A stretch of 64,000 nt of DNA. Origin: Camelus bactrianus. Lineage: Eukaryota; Chordata; Mammalia; Artiodactyla; Camelidae. Location of the stretch: contig NC_133546.1 in the NCBI RefSeq assembly GCF_048773025.1, forward strand, positions 81,225,816 to 81,289,815, read 5' to 3'. The notes below the pieces were generated by a model. That model was not told the origin of the DNA. It ran no database searches and saw only the letters and a list, made by a program, of their open reading frames with translations. The position numbers and the translations under genes were made by a program. Shown here in pieces: positions 11,513 through 24,300 of this stretch; position 1 is the stretch's first letter; each line of letters starts with the position of its first letter.

Positions 11513-12534
11513 ACGGTAACTGTCATCCCCAATGGTTGATGCATCAAGTCAGTGTTGGGGGTGATGCTGCATTAGATGAGAGTTTCCTAAGGGAAATATG
11601 ATTCTATCCAGAAGGGTCCCATGGTCCTTTTCCCTTCCCTCTTTCCTTTTGTTCTGATATGTATACACAGTACAAACAGAGGGAAGTGTTTCCATGTTCA
11701 GTTTATGGATTCACACCTATTTAAACTTTCTAACACTTCTCAGTACACAGAGACCCACTCAAGGAAAGTCATGTTTGTGTAATATCCATTCACCCAGATT
11801 ACATATCTGTCTGTTGCTTTCTGCTGAAACACCCACACTCTAAGAACATGGATCCATTTGTTTCATGGGGGCTGAAATTCCTAGAAATGAAACCAATCAC
11901 AACGTGCACTTTCCTGTCTCTCTCTTTTGCACTTAGATCACTTTTGCAGAACTACTTGTCTTTGTTATAGGCTTATGCCATTTCTTCTCTACGTAGGGTA
12001 GAATTAGGCATTCGTTCCTCCTGTCAGAATACTTGTAAGTCTATATACAGTTCTATGATCCACTCTTATTCAAAACCGTCATTTGGCTTAGCTCACGATA
12101 TGCACTTCTGGATCAGTATCTATGAATAGTAATACACGCGTCTGTTTTCGGAATACAAGATTGTTGAGTACATGGTAACAGCGATAATAGGTCGATGCAT
12201 GCTGAATGATCCTTGACATCATTTTGAGTATTTTGTCTTGAATAATCATGGTTGTTTGGTATATGTCAGCCAACTGTAACATTTTGGTGTTTGTTTGTTT
12301 GTCTGATTGTTTGTTTTGCAAACACATTAGGCCATGCATCTCTCGTTTTGCGTCAGTAATGTAAGCTGATTCACTTAAGATAGCGCTTAAAATCACCTAT
12401 GATTTCCTGCTACCCTCTCCCATCTTTAAGATTTTGATGTCCTCCTTGCCTTCTTCTTCTTACTTCTTTGCAACTCAGGCTCTTCTTGCATTTGCAATAA
12501 TGGTGTTGTTATTTCCATTTCATCTTGCTACTTT

Positions 12535-13396
12535 TCTACTCAGGGTAGGATTCTCAATTTTTGTTTTAGGATCAGTCTCAAACTGCTGAATTCTTTTCAG
12601 GTTTGCCGGTCAGTGAATTTCCCTAGCTCTGCCGTTGTTATAAACGGTGGTCATTTGGCATAGGCTACCCTAGATTGCAGCTTTTTCTCATTCAGGATAT
12701 TTTCTATGTCTTGGCACTCCTCCCCGTGCTGCAAAATTTCTGCCGACATATCAGCTGAAACCCCTCTGGAGGTTCTGTTGTGACTAAGTTGCTTTCCTCG
12801 AGGTGCAATTTACATCACTGGGATGATCATGAAATTTGTTTATTTGAATTCAACTGCTGCTTGTTGGTCTATTTGTATTCCACCTCTTTTGGACGCTGTG
12901 TACTTCCTGAATTCGTATAGATGATACTTTCTTGGCTTTCAGCAAGTTTCATTCTGATTTTTCTACAAATTCCTTTTCAGAATTTATTATTTTATCTCTT
13001 GCTTTTCCATTTGGGATTCCTATGAGTCCTATTCTTACCTGCCTTGTCTTCACCCAGGATTCAACAGTGATGTTAGCGTTGGTTTGCACTTGCTTTTCTG
13101 TGTCTTCTTCTGATCGAGGGATTTCTGTTCCCCTGTCCTCACAGTCATTCACGAGTCCCTCTGCATTATGTAGTCTGCTTAGGATTGACTTTAGCCCAGT
13201 TTGTATCTCATCCATTGAGTTTTCTGATAATATTGGATTCTAATTTAGAGTTTCTCTTCCCCTTTTCTGGTATTCTGCCTTTTGTGATTCTGAGGCACTG
13301 TGGTTCATCAGTGTTTTCCTCACCTCCATTTTCAGAGCTTGCTCTGGTATCGTTTTGCCGTCTAGTTGTTTGAAAGCTTATTTTTTGGGCCTTCAA
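12535..13396 (-). mobile_element. LINE-1 ORF1 fossil in unit C
   Basis: Same element in the homogenised state shared with D-L. An 88-codon frame at 13215-12949 begins at MDEIQTGLKSILSR and runs through the coiled-coil end to RIGLIGIPNGKARDK. Just upstream the same frame has a TAG stop near 13243 (in the run RETLN-stop-NPILSENS) where unit A reads through. The overlapping 62-codon frame 13396-13208 is the same stretch in another frame and is not a gene. Confidence 0.85.
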
Positions 13397-14235
13397 TATC
13401 TTTGGAACTGAAAATGGTACTTCCTGTTTCTTTTACTATACTTCTTTTACTCTAAAGGTCAGGTACTATCATGTATTTAATATAGACTTATAGGGCTTGG
13501 TTACGTGCAAACTTTAGACTCTTTGATGTACACAATTCCATGGTATTTCTGTGAGGATAATTTTCCCTAGACCTTGATGCCATGCCCTGTTCCTGTGTGT
13601 GTTGTCTGGTATAACTCTAAATCCTGGTGTAGCCTTTGTTGTAATGAACACACCATACCGCTTCAGTTAGTAGAACTTCATTTTTATTACACTCATCTCA
13701 CAATTCTGAAAGTGCACAGGGCACTTCCTCTAGTGGAAATGAAGCTTCTATAGGTTTTCAGCTCTGCATTCTTCTGTATGTCATTTTGAAGTGTCTGCAA
13801 TACTGCCAACGTAGAGTGCGCTTGTACTTTCTACTGCCACGGGAATGTCCCAATGTTACCAGTTCTTCCCAGAGCTTCTCTGTCTACAGAAACACCAGTG
13901 GAAGCATATGTATGGATGTCATACTTCAGGGCCTGCTGGGATGATCCCGCAGACAGACCTATGTGTCCTCGGTGCATTACCCTATCAGTACCATCCAAAA
14001 TGTAGCATCTGCATTTGGGTGATAATGCTGTAAGAAATGCTTCATCTTCTCATGCTGTGGACTTTGACCACTCTTCCTAGTTCTCTCATTCTTGAGTTAT
14101 GGGTTCACGAAGGCAACCACAGAGCTGTTCTGCATCGTCTGCCTCAAACCAGAGGGTAATCACAATCCAGGTTATGAATGTAGCAGATCCTAAATCTTTT
14201 AATACTGATTTCAAACCCAACGCCCCCAGGAACCC

Positions 14236-14475
14236 TCAGTCCAGATGCATGATACCTCTGATTGAGCCCCACACGTGCTCTATTGGCAAAATATCAAATT
14301 GGACCCTGGTCCTGCAGATGCAGTGGATGTGGCCATAGGACATTTCGATAAACTCAACCTCACGCGCCAGTGCGGTTGCTGTCTCACTGAGTTTACAGTT
14401 CTCTTTGCTCTGTTGAAAGTACCCACCAAAACCCACAACGCACTCTAGATCCCTGAGTTGTGCGAGAGCCATCAT
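14236..14475 (-). pseudogene. Unassigned coding-like stretch 3, unit C
   Basis: A 79-codon minus-strand frame, MMALAQLRDLECVVGFGGYF through SKENCKLSETATALAREVEF to GSIRGIMHLD. Upstream, after a stop, another frame reads IESETKIRAAKSELAEAAEK, which looks like a helical segment. It lies about 150 bp upstream (in minus-strand sense) of stretch 2, so both may come from one gene with the LINE-1 inserted further downstream. Identical frames recur at 19501-19740, 24766-25005, 30031-30270, 35296-35535, 40561-40800, 45826-46065, 51091-51330, 56356-56595 and 61621-61860. In unit B the first residues agree but the frame then diverges (9014-9208). Confidence 0.28.
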
Positions 14476-16478
14476 CTGTAGCCCTACCCCGCTTTTTCCG
14501 CTGCCTCTGCTAGCTCAGATTTGGCAGCTCGGATCTTGGTCTCAGATTCAATTGTGGGGATATTTTGAGCTGATTTCTTTGAGTTCTGTCAGCCAAGCAT
14601 CTGCTGTGCACTCTGCTAATACTCAGCGCATCACCTTCAATCCCATGCCTGCTGCCCGCTTGAGAGTGTGCTTCCAAGTAAAACAGAGTTTCACCTTTGA
14701 TGCTCCATTACCAGAGGTCAGATCCTGCACTGGTTTCCATTCTCTACTTTGCCTTTTCCTGCTTCCGGTTTTTCTGAGGCCTCATCCTGTCTTTGGAAGT
14801 AACAGACCACTCTTCGTGAAGTGTCCTTGCCAAGGGCTGGGTGAGTGTGTGTTTACAATGTTTTGTGTATGGTAGCTAGTGAGAGCAGTTTGCACTGGTT
14901 CTCTTCTTACTGGGCATCGAGAAATCAACACTTTTCACAAATAATTCACAGAAATTGGATATTTGTTTCGTTCCGTTTTTTTACAGCCATCGTCGGAGGG
15001 ATTTTCCGAAGACTCCAGCATTGACCTTATGTTGACAAGGCAGTTGCAGTCTTTAAGAAAGTTAACAGTATCAATTTATATGTTTTGGGATTTATATGAA
15101 AATGAATTTAGTTTTTGAAAATTACCAAATCAACCTAGAAGCCAGACTTGACAATTTCTGTAAGAATTTGTCAGCTCTAAGGAAAAACAGACAGTCTCAA
15201 TGTAAAATAGCATTCCAAAAGTTTGAAGGGGACATGCCAACTCTTTTCTCTTGAAGCCTCCAACAACAAAAGGAAGAATGAAGTAACTATTGGAAGCATG
15301 AAATAACCCCCATTCTGGGTTTCCCTTGTGCACCTGGTGCCCTTTACTCCCAATGACTCATACTAGGCAATGTTGGCATTTCAAGGGGTAACATTCCTCT
15401 CTAGGAGTATACAAGTAAACCTAAACAGAATATATACATTTTGGCTTGATTCCAAAAGCACCTAGAGGCATTTAACTATGAGAATCCTGCTGCAGCTATG
15501 CTAGGCTATTGAGAACCAGGTGCTCTTCTATCAGTGCTGAGAAGGCTTAATCATCCGATCATGTTGGGTAAAGCAATTTAACACAACCAAGTCTGCACCT
15601 CCAAGATGTAGTGCACCCGGGGCTTGACGGAAGTGAATGACTGTCCACATAAAGTGTGTCTTTAATGTGTTTGGCGAATTTTACAGTTCAGTTCACTATC
15701 TGACTTCTAATATTTCCTGTACTGTCTTGAAAAACTGAGGCCTAATACATATTCAAGTTCATTCAAAGATTCCCCTCACTTCCCACCCTCCTTTCTGCCC
15801 AAAGAATACATAAAACCAGCATTTCCTGAATCTAAGGGAAGGTCATCATTCCTTTGTGTGAGTTAAGTATTCAATTAATATATATTTTAGTCGAGAGTAT
15901 TTCACCTTTAAGGAGTTCACTGTTGTTCACCGAGCGTGAAGGAGGAGGAACTCTGATTCTAGTAGGGGCTTGCTCTCCTCCTACTGGATTTTTTGCAGCT
16001 CAGGTTCTGATCATTTGAAATGGATGCCTGAGTGGAGTGGAGGGAAGAGCATGTGATTGATAGCTAGGCACAAACGTGGGAATAGGCTTCCCTGGGCTTG
16101 GTGCATTTCGGTCTGAATGATTCGTAAAAGCCCCTTGGGATGTGTGGATTCTCACGACCTCTTCCAAGAACATGAGCGCTTTTATCATCTCTGCCATCTC
16201 TTCTATTTTAGACGTCAGGAATCTTGGGCCCGTTCTTGGAGCTGAGAATCGAGTTACTTTCTCAAGGGCACGTTGACTCTCCTTATGTTTCTGCCAGTAT
16301 CAGCGAGGTTCAGTAGGTCTCATGACAGTCTTTCGAGCCTGGTATGCTCTAGAGATTTCTCCATGCCGATAATCCCCACTGTAGCAGAACAACTTTCATC
16401 AATGTGTTCGCACATCTCCTCAATCCATGCAGCCAGTGTTTCTGCCAGCTTCTCTTCGTGTCTCCCATAAAGTCGACG

Positions 16479-16685
16479 TCAACACGACTGGGCAAGTCTG
16501 AAAATACCTCGGAGCCTCACCAGTAAGCTGATGACAGGCAGATCTTCCACTGTCTGCCCTTTCAGATTCTGGAAACAGACCCGTGAACTCAGGTCTTTGG
16601 GCAGCAGCAGTATCTCGAACTTACTCAGGTTCCCGAACAAAAGACCTAAGCCAATCTCCACATAGGGCAGCAGACCCAACATCAA
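16479..16685 (-). pseudogene. Unassigned coding-like stretch 1, unit D
   Basis: In the inner units this stretch is reduced to a 68-codon frame (MMLGLLPYVEIGLGLLFGNL to LRGIFRLAQSC) because a stop interrupts it where unit C reads SCLHRLYG. Identical frames lie at 21744-21950, 27009-27215, 32274-32480, 37539-37745, 42804-43010, 48069-48275, 53334-53540 and 58599-58805. The same protein-like text continues to the left in the same frame, so the stretch is best regarded as one decayed segment, about 16215-16780. Confidence 0.3.
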
Positions 16686-16786
16686 ACTGATCCACCCACA
16701 GAATTCTGCCCAGTTACCTTGGATCCACCAGCCGCAACAAGCCTCGTGTTACACACCAACTTTCCACCTGGAATCCAACCGGTAAC

Positions 16787-17799
16787 TGCCATCCCCAGTG
16801 ATTGATGCATCAAGTCAGTGTTGGGGGTGATGCTGCATTAGACGAGAGTTTCCTAAGGGAAATGTGATTCTATCCAGAAGGGTCCCATTGTCCTTTTCTC
16901 TTCCCTCTTTCCTTTTGTTCAGATCTGTATACACAGTACAAACGGAGGGAATAGTGTCCATGATTAGTTTATGGATTCACACGTATTTAAACTTTCTAAC
17001 AGTTCACAGTACACGGAGACCCACTCAAGGAAACTCATGTTTGTGTAAAATCCATTCACCCAGATTACATATCCGTCTGTTGCTTTCTGCTGAAACACCC
17101 ACACTTTCAGAACATGGATCCATTTGTTTCATGGGGGCTGAAATTCCTAGAAATGAAACCAATCCCAACGTGCACTTTCCTGTCTGTCTCTTTTGCTCTT
17201 AGTTCAGTTTTGCAGAGCTACTTGTCTTTGTTATAGGCTTATGCCATTTCTTCTCTACGTAGGGTAGAATTAGTCATTCATTCATCCTGTTGGAAGACTT
17301 CTAAGTCTATATCCCTTTCTATGACCCACTCTGATTCAAAACCGTCATTTGGTTTGGCTCATGATATGCACTTCTGGATCAGAATCTATGAATAGTAATA
17401 CACGCGTCTGTTTTCGGAATACAAGATTGTTGAGTACATGGTAACAGCGATAATAGGTCGATGCGTGCTGAGTGATCCTTGACATCATTTTGAGTATTTT
17501 GTCTTGAATAATCATGGTTGTTTGGTATATGTCAGCCAACTGTAACCTGTTGGTGTTTGTTTGTTTGTCTGATTGTTTGTTTTGCAAACACATTAGGCCA
17601 TGCATCTCTCGTTTTGCGTCAGTAATGTAAGCTGTTCACTTAAGATAGTGCTTAAAATCACCTATGATTTCCTGCTACCCTCTCCCATCTTTAAGATTTT
17701 GATGTCCTCCTTGCCTTCTTCTTCTTACTTCTTTGCAACTCAGGCTCTTCTTGCATTTGCAATAATGGTGTTGTTATTTCCATTTCATCTTGCTACTTT
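16787..17799. other. Unit spacer between coding-like stretch 1 and the LINE-1 (unit D as example)
   Basis: AT-rich sequence with no convincing gene. On the minus strand the half next to the LINE-1 (17345-17790) is A-rich and could be L1 sequence downstream of ORF1, because it follows the ORF1 end without a visible break. I could not confirm this, and no ORF2 start is seen. Small frames here (17345-17605 minus, 16864-17202 plus) have no protein-like character. The same applies to every unit at the corresponding place. Confidence 0.5.
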
Positions 17800-18661
17800 T
17801 CTACTCAGGGTAGGATTCTCAATTTTTGTTTTAGGATCAGTCTCAAACTGCTGAATTCTTTTCAGGTTTGCCGGTCAGTGAATTTCCCTAGCTCTGCCGT
17901 TGTTATAAACGGTGGTCATTTGGCATAGGCTACCCTAGATTGCAGCTTTTTCTCATTCAGGATATTTTCTATGTCTTGGCACTCCTCCCCGTGCTGCAAA
18001 ATTTCTGCCGACATATCAGCTGAAACCCCTCTGGAGGTTCTGTTGTGACTAAGTTGCTTTCCTCGAGGTGCAATTTACATCACTGGGATGATCATGAAAT
18101 TTGTTTATTTGAATTCAACTGCTGCTTGTTGGTCTATTTGTATTCCACCTCTTTTGGACGCTGTGTACTTCCTGAATTCGTATAGATGATACTTTCTTGG
18201 CTTTCAGCAAGTTTCATTCTGATTTTTCTACAAATTCCTTTTCAGAATTTATTATTTTATCTCTTGCTTTTCCATTTGGGATTCCTATGAGTCCTATTCT
18301 TACCTGCCTTGTCTTCACCCAGGATTCAACAGTGATGTTAGCGTTGGTTTGCACTTGCTTTTCTGTGTCTTCTTCTGATCGAGGGATTTCTGTTCCCCTG
18401 TCCTCACAGTCATTCACGAGTCCCTCTGCATTATGTAGTCTGCTTAGGATTGACTTTAGCCCAGTTTGTATCTCATCCATTGAGTTTTCTGATAATATTG
18501 GATTCTAATTTAGAGTTTCTCTTCCCCTTTTCTGGTATTCTGCCTTTTGTGATTCTGAGGCACTGTGGTTCATCAGTGTTTTCCTCACCTCCATTTTCAG
18601 AGCTTGCTCTGGTATCGTTTTGCCGTCTAGTTGTTTGAAAGCTTATTTTTTGGGCCTTCAA
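17800..18661 (-). mobile_element. LINE-1 ORF1 fossil in unit D (reference for inner units)
   Basis: Coiled-coil and RRM start at 18480-18214. The C-terminal domain is readable at about 18028-17916: GVSADMSAEILQHGEE then QDIENILNEKKLQSRVAYAK and a stop. L1 ORF1p is an RNA-binding nucleic-acid chaperone that coats L1 RNA; this copy is dead. It recurs unchanged with the unit, so it was amplified passively with the macrosatellite rather than by twelve insertions. Its sense direction is leftward, toward the telomere. Confidence 0.87.
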
Positions 18662-19740
18662 TATCTTTGGAACTGAAAATGGTACTTCCTGTTTCTTTTA
18701 CTATACTTCTTTTACTCTAAAGGTCAGGTACTATCATGTATTTAATATAGACTTATAGGGCTTGGTTACGTGCAAACTTTAGACTCTTTGATGTACACAA
18801 TTCCATGGTATTTCTGTGAGGATAATTTTCCCTAGACCTTGATGCCATGCCCTGTTCCTGTGTGTGTTGTCTGGTATAACTCTAAATCCTGGTGTAGCCT
18901 TTGTTGTAATGAACACACCATACCGCTTCAGTTAGTAGAACTTCATTTTTATTACACTCATCTCACAATTCTGAAAGTGCACAGGGCACTTCCTCTAGTG
19001 GAAATGAAGCTTCTATAGGTTTTCAGCTCTGCATTCTTCTGTATGTCATTTTGAAGTGTCTGCAATACTGCCAACGTAGAGTGCGCTTGTACTTTCTACT
19101 GCCACGGGAATGTCCCAATGTTACCAGTTCTTCCCAGAGCTTCTCTGTCTACAGAAACACCAGTGGAAGCATATGTATGGATGTCATACTTCAGGGCCTG
19201 CTGGGATGATCCCGCAGACAGACCTATGTGTCCTCGGTGCATTACCCTATCAGTACCATCCAAAATGTAGCATCTGCATTTGGGTGATAATGCTGTAAGA
19301 AATGCTTCATCTTCTCATGCTGTGGACTTTGACCACTCTTCCTAGTTCTCTCATTCTTGAGTTATGGGTTCACGAAGGCAACCACAGAGCTGTTCTGCAT
19401 CGTCTGCCTCAAACCAGAGGGTAATCACAATCCAGGTTATGAATGTAGCAGATCCTAAATCTTTTAATACTGATTTCAAACCCAACGCCCCCAGGAACCC
19501 TCAGTCCAGATGCATGATACCTCTGATTGAGCCCCACACGTGCTCTATTGGCAAAATATCAAATTGGACCCTGGTCCTGCAGATGCAGTGGATGTGGCCA
19601 TAGGACATTTCGATAAACTCAACCTCACGCGCCAGTGCGGTTGCTGTCTCACTGAGTTTACAGTTCTCTTTGCTCTGTTGAAAGTACCCACCAAAACCCA
19701 CAACGCACTCTAGATCCCTGAGTTGTGCGAGAGCCATCAT

Positions 19741-21399
19741 CTGTAGCCCTACCCCGCTTTTTCCGCTGCCTCTGCTAGCTCAGATTTGGCAGCTCGGATC
19801 TTGGTCTCAGATTCAATTGTGGGGATATTTTGAGCTGATTTCTTTGAGTTCTGTCAGCCAAGCATCTGCTGTGCACTCTGCTAATACTCAGCGCATCACC
19901 TTCAATCCCATGCCTGCTGCCCGCTTGAGAGTGTGCTTCCAAGTAAAACAGAGTTTCACCTTTGATGCTCCATTACCAGAGGTCAGATCCTGCACTGGTT
20001 TCCATTCTCTACTTTGCCTTTTCCTGCTTCCGGTTTTTCTGAGGCCTCATCCTGTCTTTGGAAGTAACAGACCACTCTTCGTGAAGTGTCCTTGCCAAGG
20101 GCTGGGTGAGTGTGTGTTTACAATGTTTTGTGTATGGTAGCTAGTGAGAGCAGTTTGCACTGGTTCTCTTCTTACTGGGCATCGAGAAATCAACACTTTT
20201 CACAAATAATTCACAGAAATTGGATATTTGTTTCGTTCCGTTTTTTTACAGCCATCGTCGGAGGGATTTTCCGAAGACTCCAGCATTGACCTTATGTTGA
20301 CAAGGCAGTTGCAGTCTTTAAGAAAGTTAACAGTATCAATTTATATGTTTTGGGATTTATATGAAAATGAATTTAGTTTTTGAAAATTACCAAATCAACC
20401 TAGAAGCCAGACTTGACAATTTCTGTAAGAATTTGTCAGCTCTAAGGAAAAACAGACAGTCTCAATGTAAAATAGCATTCCAAAAGTGTGAAGGGGACAT
20501 GCCAACTCTTTTCTCTTGAAGCCTCCAACAACAAAAGGAAGAATGAAGTAACTATTGGAACCATGAAATAACCCCCATTCTGGGTTTCCCTTGTGCACCT
20601 GGTGCCCTTTACTCCCAATGACTCATACTAGGCAATGTTGGCATTTCAAGGGGTAACATTCCTCTCTAGGAGTATACAAGTAAACCTAAACAGAATATAT
20701 ACATTTTGGCTTGATTCCAAAAGCACCTAGAGGCATTTAACTATGAGAATCCTGCTGCAGCTATGCTAGGCTATTGAGAACCAGGTGCTCTTCTATCAGT
20801 GCTGAGAAGGCTTAATCATCCGATCATGTTGGGTAAAGCAATTTAACACAACCAAGTCTGCACCTCCAAGATGTAGTGCACCCGGGGCTTGACGGAAGTG
20901 AATGACTGTCCACATAAAGTGTGTCTTTAATGTGTTTGGCGAATTTTACAGTTCAGTTCACTATCTGACTTCTAATATTTCCTGTACTGTCTTGAAAAAC
21001 TGAGGCCTAATACATATTCAAGTTCATTCAAAGATTCCCCTCACTTCCCACCCTCCTTTCTGCCCAAAGAATACATAAAACCAGCATTTCCTGAATCTAA
21101 GGGAAGGTCATCATTCCTTTGTGTGAGTTAAGTATTCAATTAATATATATTTTAGTCGAGAGTATTTCACCTTTAAGGAGTTCACTGTTGTTCACCGAGC
21201 GTGAAGGAGGAGGAACTCTGATTCTAGTAGGGGCTTGCTCTCCTCCTACTGGATTTTTTGCAGCTCAGGTTCTGATCATTTGAAATGGATGCCTGAGTGG
21301 AGTGGAGGGAAGAGCATGTGATTGATAGCTAGGCACAAACGTGGGAATAGGCTTCCCTGGGCTTGGTGCATTTCGGTCTGAATGATTCGTAAAAGCCCC
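19741..21399. other. Unit spacer between coding-like stretch 3 and the unit end (unit D as example)
   Basis: About 1.65 kb of mixed sequence with no gene, RNA or mobile-element feature that I recognise. Short frames on both strands (19817-20140 plus, 20395-20598 minus) are not conserved as protein between the outer and inner units. The corresponding span in every other unit is equally blank. Confidence 0.5.
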
Positions 21400-24300
21400 T
21401 TGGGATGTGTGGATTCTCACGACCTCTTCCAAGAACATGAGCGCTTTTATCATCTCTGCCATCTCTTCTATTTTAGACGTCAGGAATCTTGGACCCGTTC
21501 TTGGAGCTGAGAATCGAGTTACTTTCTCAAGGGCACGTTGACTCTCCTTATGTTTCTGCCAGTATCAGCGAGGTTCAGTAGGTCTCATGACAGTCTTTCG
21601 AGCCTGGTATGCTCTAGAGATTTCTCCATGCCGATAATCCCCACTGTAGCAGAACAACTTTCATCAATGTGTTCGCACATCTCCTCAATCCATGCAGCCA
21701 GTGTTTCTGCCAGCTTCTCTTCGTGTCTCCCATAAAGTCGACGTCAACACGACTGGGCAAGTCTGAAAATACCTCGGAGCCTCACCAGTAAGCTGATGAC
21801 AGGCAGATCTTCCACTGTCTGCCCTTTCAGATTCTGGAAACAGACCCGTGAACTCAGGTCTTTGGGCAGCAGCAGTATCTCGAACTTACTCAGGTTCCCG
21901 AACAAAAGACCTAAGCCAATCTCCACATAGGGCAGCAGACCCAACATCAAACTGATCCACCCACAGAATTCTGCCCAGTTACCTTGGATCCACCAGCCGC
22001 AACAAGCCTCGTGTTACACACCAACTTTCCACCTGGAATCCAACCGGTAACTGCCATCCCCAGTGATTGATGCATCAAGTCAGTGTTGGGGGTGATGCTG
22101 CATTAGACGAGAGTTTCCTAAGGGAAATGTGATTCTATCCAGAAGGGTCCCATTGTCCTTTTCTCTTCCCTCTTTCCTTTTGTTCAGATCTGTATACACA
22201 GTACAAACGGAGGGAATAGTGTCCATGATTAGTTTATGGATTCACACGTATTTAAACTTTCTAACAGTTCACAGTACACGGAGACCCACTCAAGGAAACT
22301 CATGTTTGTGTAAAATCCATTCACCCAGATTACATATCCGTCTGTTGCTTTCTGCTGAAACACCCACACTTTCAGAACATGGATCCATTTGTTTCATGGG
22401 GGCTGAAATTCCTAGAAATGAAACCAATCCCAACGTGCACTTTCCTGTCTGTCTCTTTTGCTCTTAGTTCAGTTTTGCAGAGCTACTTGTCTTTGTTATA
22501 GGCTTATGCCATTTCTTCTCTACGTAGGGTAGAATTAGTCATTCATTCATCCTGTTGGAAGACTTCTAAGTCTATATCCCTTTCTATGACCCACTCTGAT
22601 TCAAAACCGTCATTTGGTTTGGCTCACGATATGCACTTCTGGATCAGAATCTATGAATAGTAATACACGCGTCTGTTTTCGGAATACAAGATTGTTGAGT
22701 ACATGGTAACAGCGATAATAGGTCGATGCGTGCTGAGTGATCCTTGACATCATTTTGAGTATTTTGTCTTGAATAATCATGGTTGTTTGGTATATGTCAG
22801 CCAACTGTAACCTTTTGGTGTTTGTTTGTTTGTCTGATTGTTTGTTTTGCAAACACATTAGGCCATGCATCTCTCGTTTTGCGTCAGTAATGTAAGCTGT
22901 TCACTTAAGATAGTGCTTAAAATCACCTATGATTTCCTGCTACCCTCTCCCATCTTTAAGATTTTGATGTCCTCCTTGCCTTCTTCTTCTTACTTCTTTG
23001 CAACTCAGGCTCTTCTTGCATTTGCAATAATGGTGTTGTTATTTCCATTTCATCTTGCTACTTTTCTACTCAGGGTAGGATTCTCAATTTTTGTTTTAGG
23101 ATCAGTCTCAAACTGCTGAATTCTTTTCAGGTTTGCCGGTCAGTGAATTTCCCTAGCTCTGCCGTTGTTATAAACGGTGGTCATTTGGCATAGGCTACCC
23201 TAGATTGCAGCTTTTTCTCATTCAGGATATTTTCTATGTCTTGGCACTCCTCCCCGTGCTGCAAAATTTCTGCCGACATATCAGCTGAAACCCCTCTGGA
23301 GGTTCTGTTGTGACTAAGTTGCTTTCCTCGAGGTGCAATTTACATCACTGGGATGATCATGAAATTTGTTTATTTGAATTCAACTGCTGCTTGTTGGTCT
23401 ATTTGTATTCCACCTCTTTTGGACGCTGTGTACTTCCTGAATTCGTATAGATGATACTTTCTTGGCTTTCAGCAAGTTTCATTCTGATTTTTCTACAAAT
23501 TCCTTTTCAGAATTTATTATTTTATCTCTTGCTTTTCCATTTGGGATTCCTATGAGTCCTATTCTTACCTGCCTTGTCTTCACCCAGGATTCAACAGTGA
23601 TGTTAGCGTTGGTTTGCACTTGCTTTTCTGTGTCTTCTTCTGATCGAGGGATTTCTGTTCCCCTGTCCTCACAGTCATTCACGAGTCCCTCTGCATTATG
23701 TAGTCTGCTTAGGATTGACTTTAGCCCAGTTTGTATCTCATCCATTGAGTTTTCTGATAATATTGGATTCTAATTTAGAGTTTCTCTTCCCCTTTTCTGG
23801 TATTCTGCCTTTTGTGATTCTGAGGCACTGTGGTTCATCAGTGTTTTCCTCACCTCCATTTTCAGAGCTTGCTCTGGTATCGTTTTGCCGTCTAGTTGTT
23901 TGAAAGCTTATTTTTTGGGCCTTCAATATCTTTGGAACTGAAAATGGTACTTCCTGTTTCTTTTACTATACTTCTTTTACTCTAAAGGTCAGGTACTATC
24001 ATGTATTTAATATAGACTTATAGGGCTTGGTTACGTGCAAACTTTAGACTCTTTGATGTACACAATTCCATGGTATTTCTGTGAGGATAATTTTCCCTAG
24101 ACCTTGATGCCATGCCCTGTTCCTGTGTGTGTTGTCTGGTATAACTCTAAATCCTGGTGTAGCCTTTGTTGTAATGAACACACCATACCGCTTCAGTTAG
24201 TAGAACTTCATTTTTATTACACTCATCTCACAATTCTGAAAGTGCACAGGGCACTTCCTCTAGTGGAAATGAAGCTTCTATAGGTTTTCAGCTCTGCATT

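Larger units (their letters stand above)
10869..16134. repeat. Macrosatellite unit C (mosaic: diverged start, homogenised rest, 5266 bp)
   Basis: The first part, to roughly 12.1-12.4 kb, carries many private differences from unit D. From about 12390 to the end it is nearly identical to units D-L. Between the two lies a transition zone with few differences: a base at 12206, AACATTTTGG instead of AACCTTTTGG near 12280, and an extra A in GCTGATTCAC near 12368 which accounts for the 1-bp length difference from D. Confidence 0.92.
16135..21399. repeat. Macrosatellite unit D (first fully homogenised, 5265 bp)
   Basis: Reference unit for the inner array. Compared with its neighbours it has G at 17549 (shared with F and H), G at 20488 (shared with F), C at 20561 (shared with H), and private variants near 16227 (GGGCCCG instead of GGACCCG) and near 17361 (CATGATATG instead of CACGATATG). 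Confidence 0.95.
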
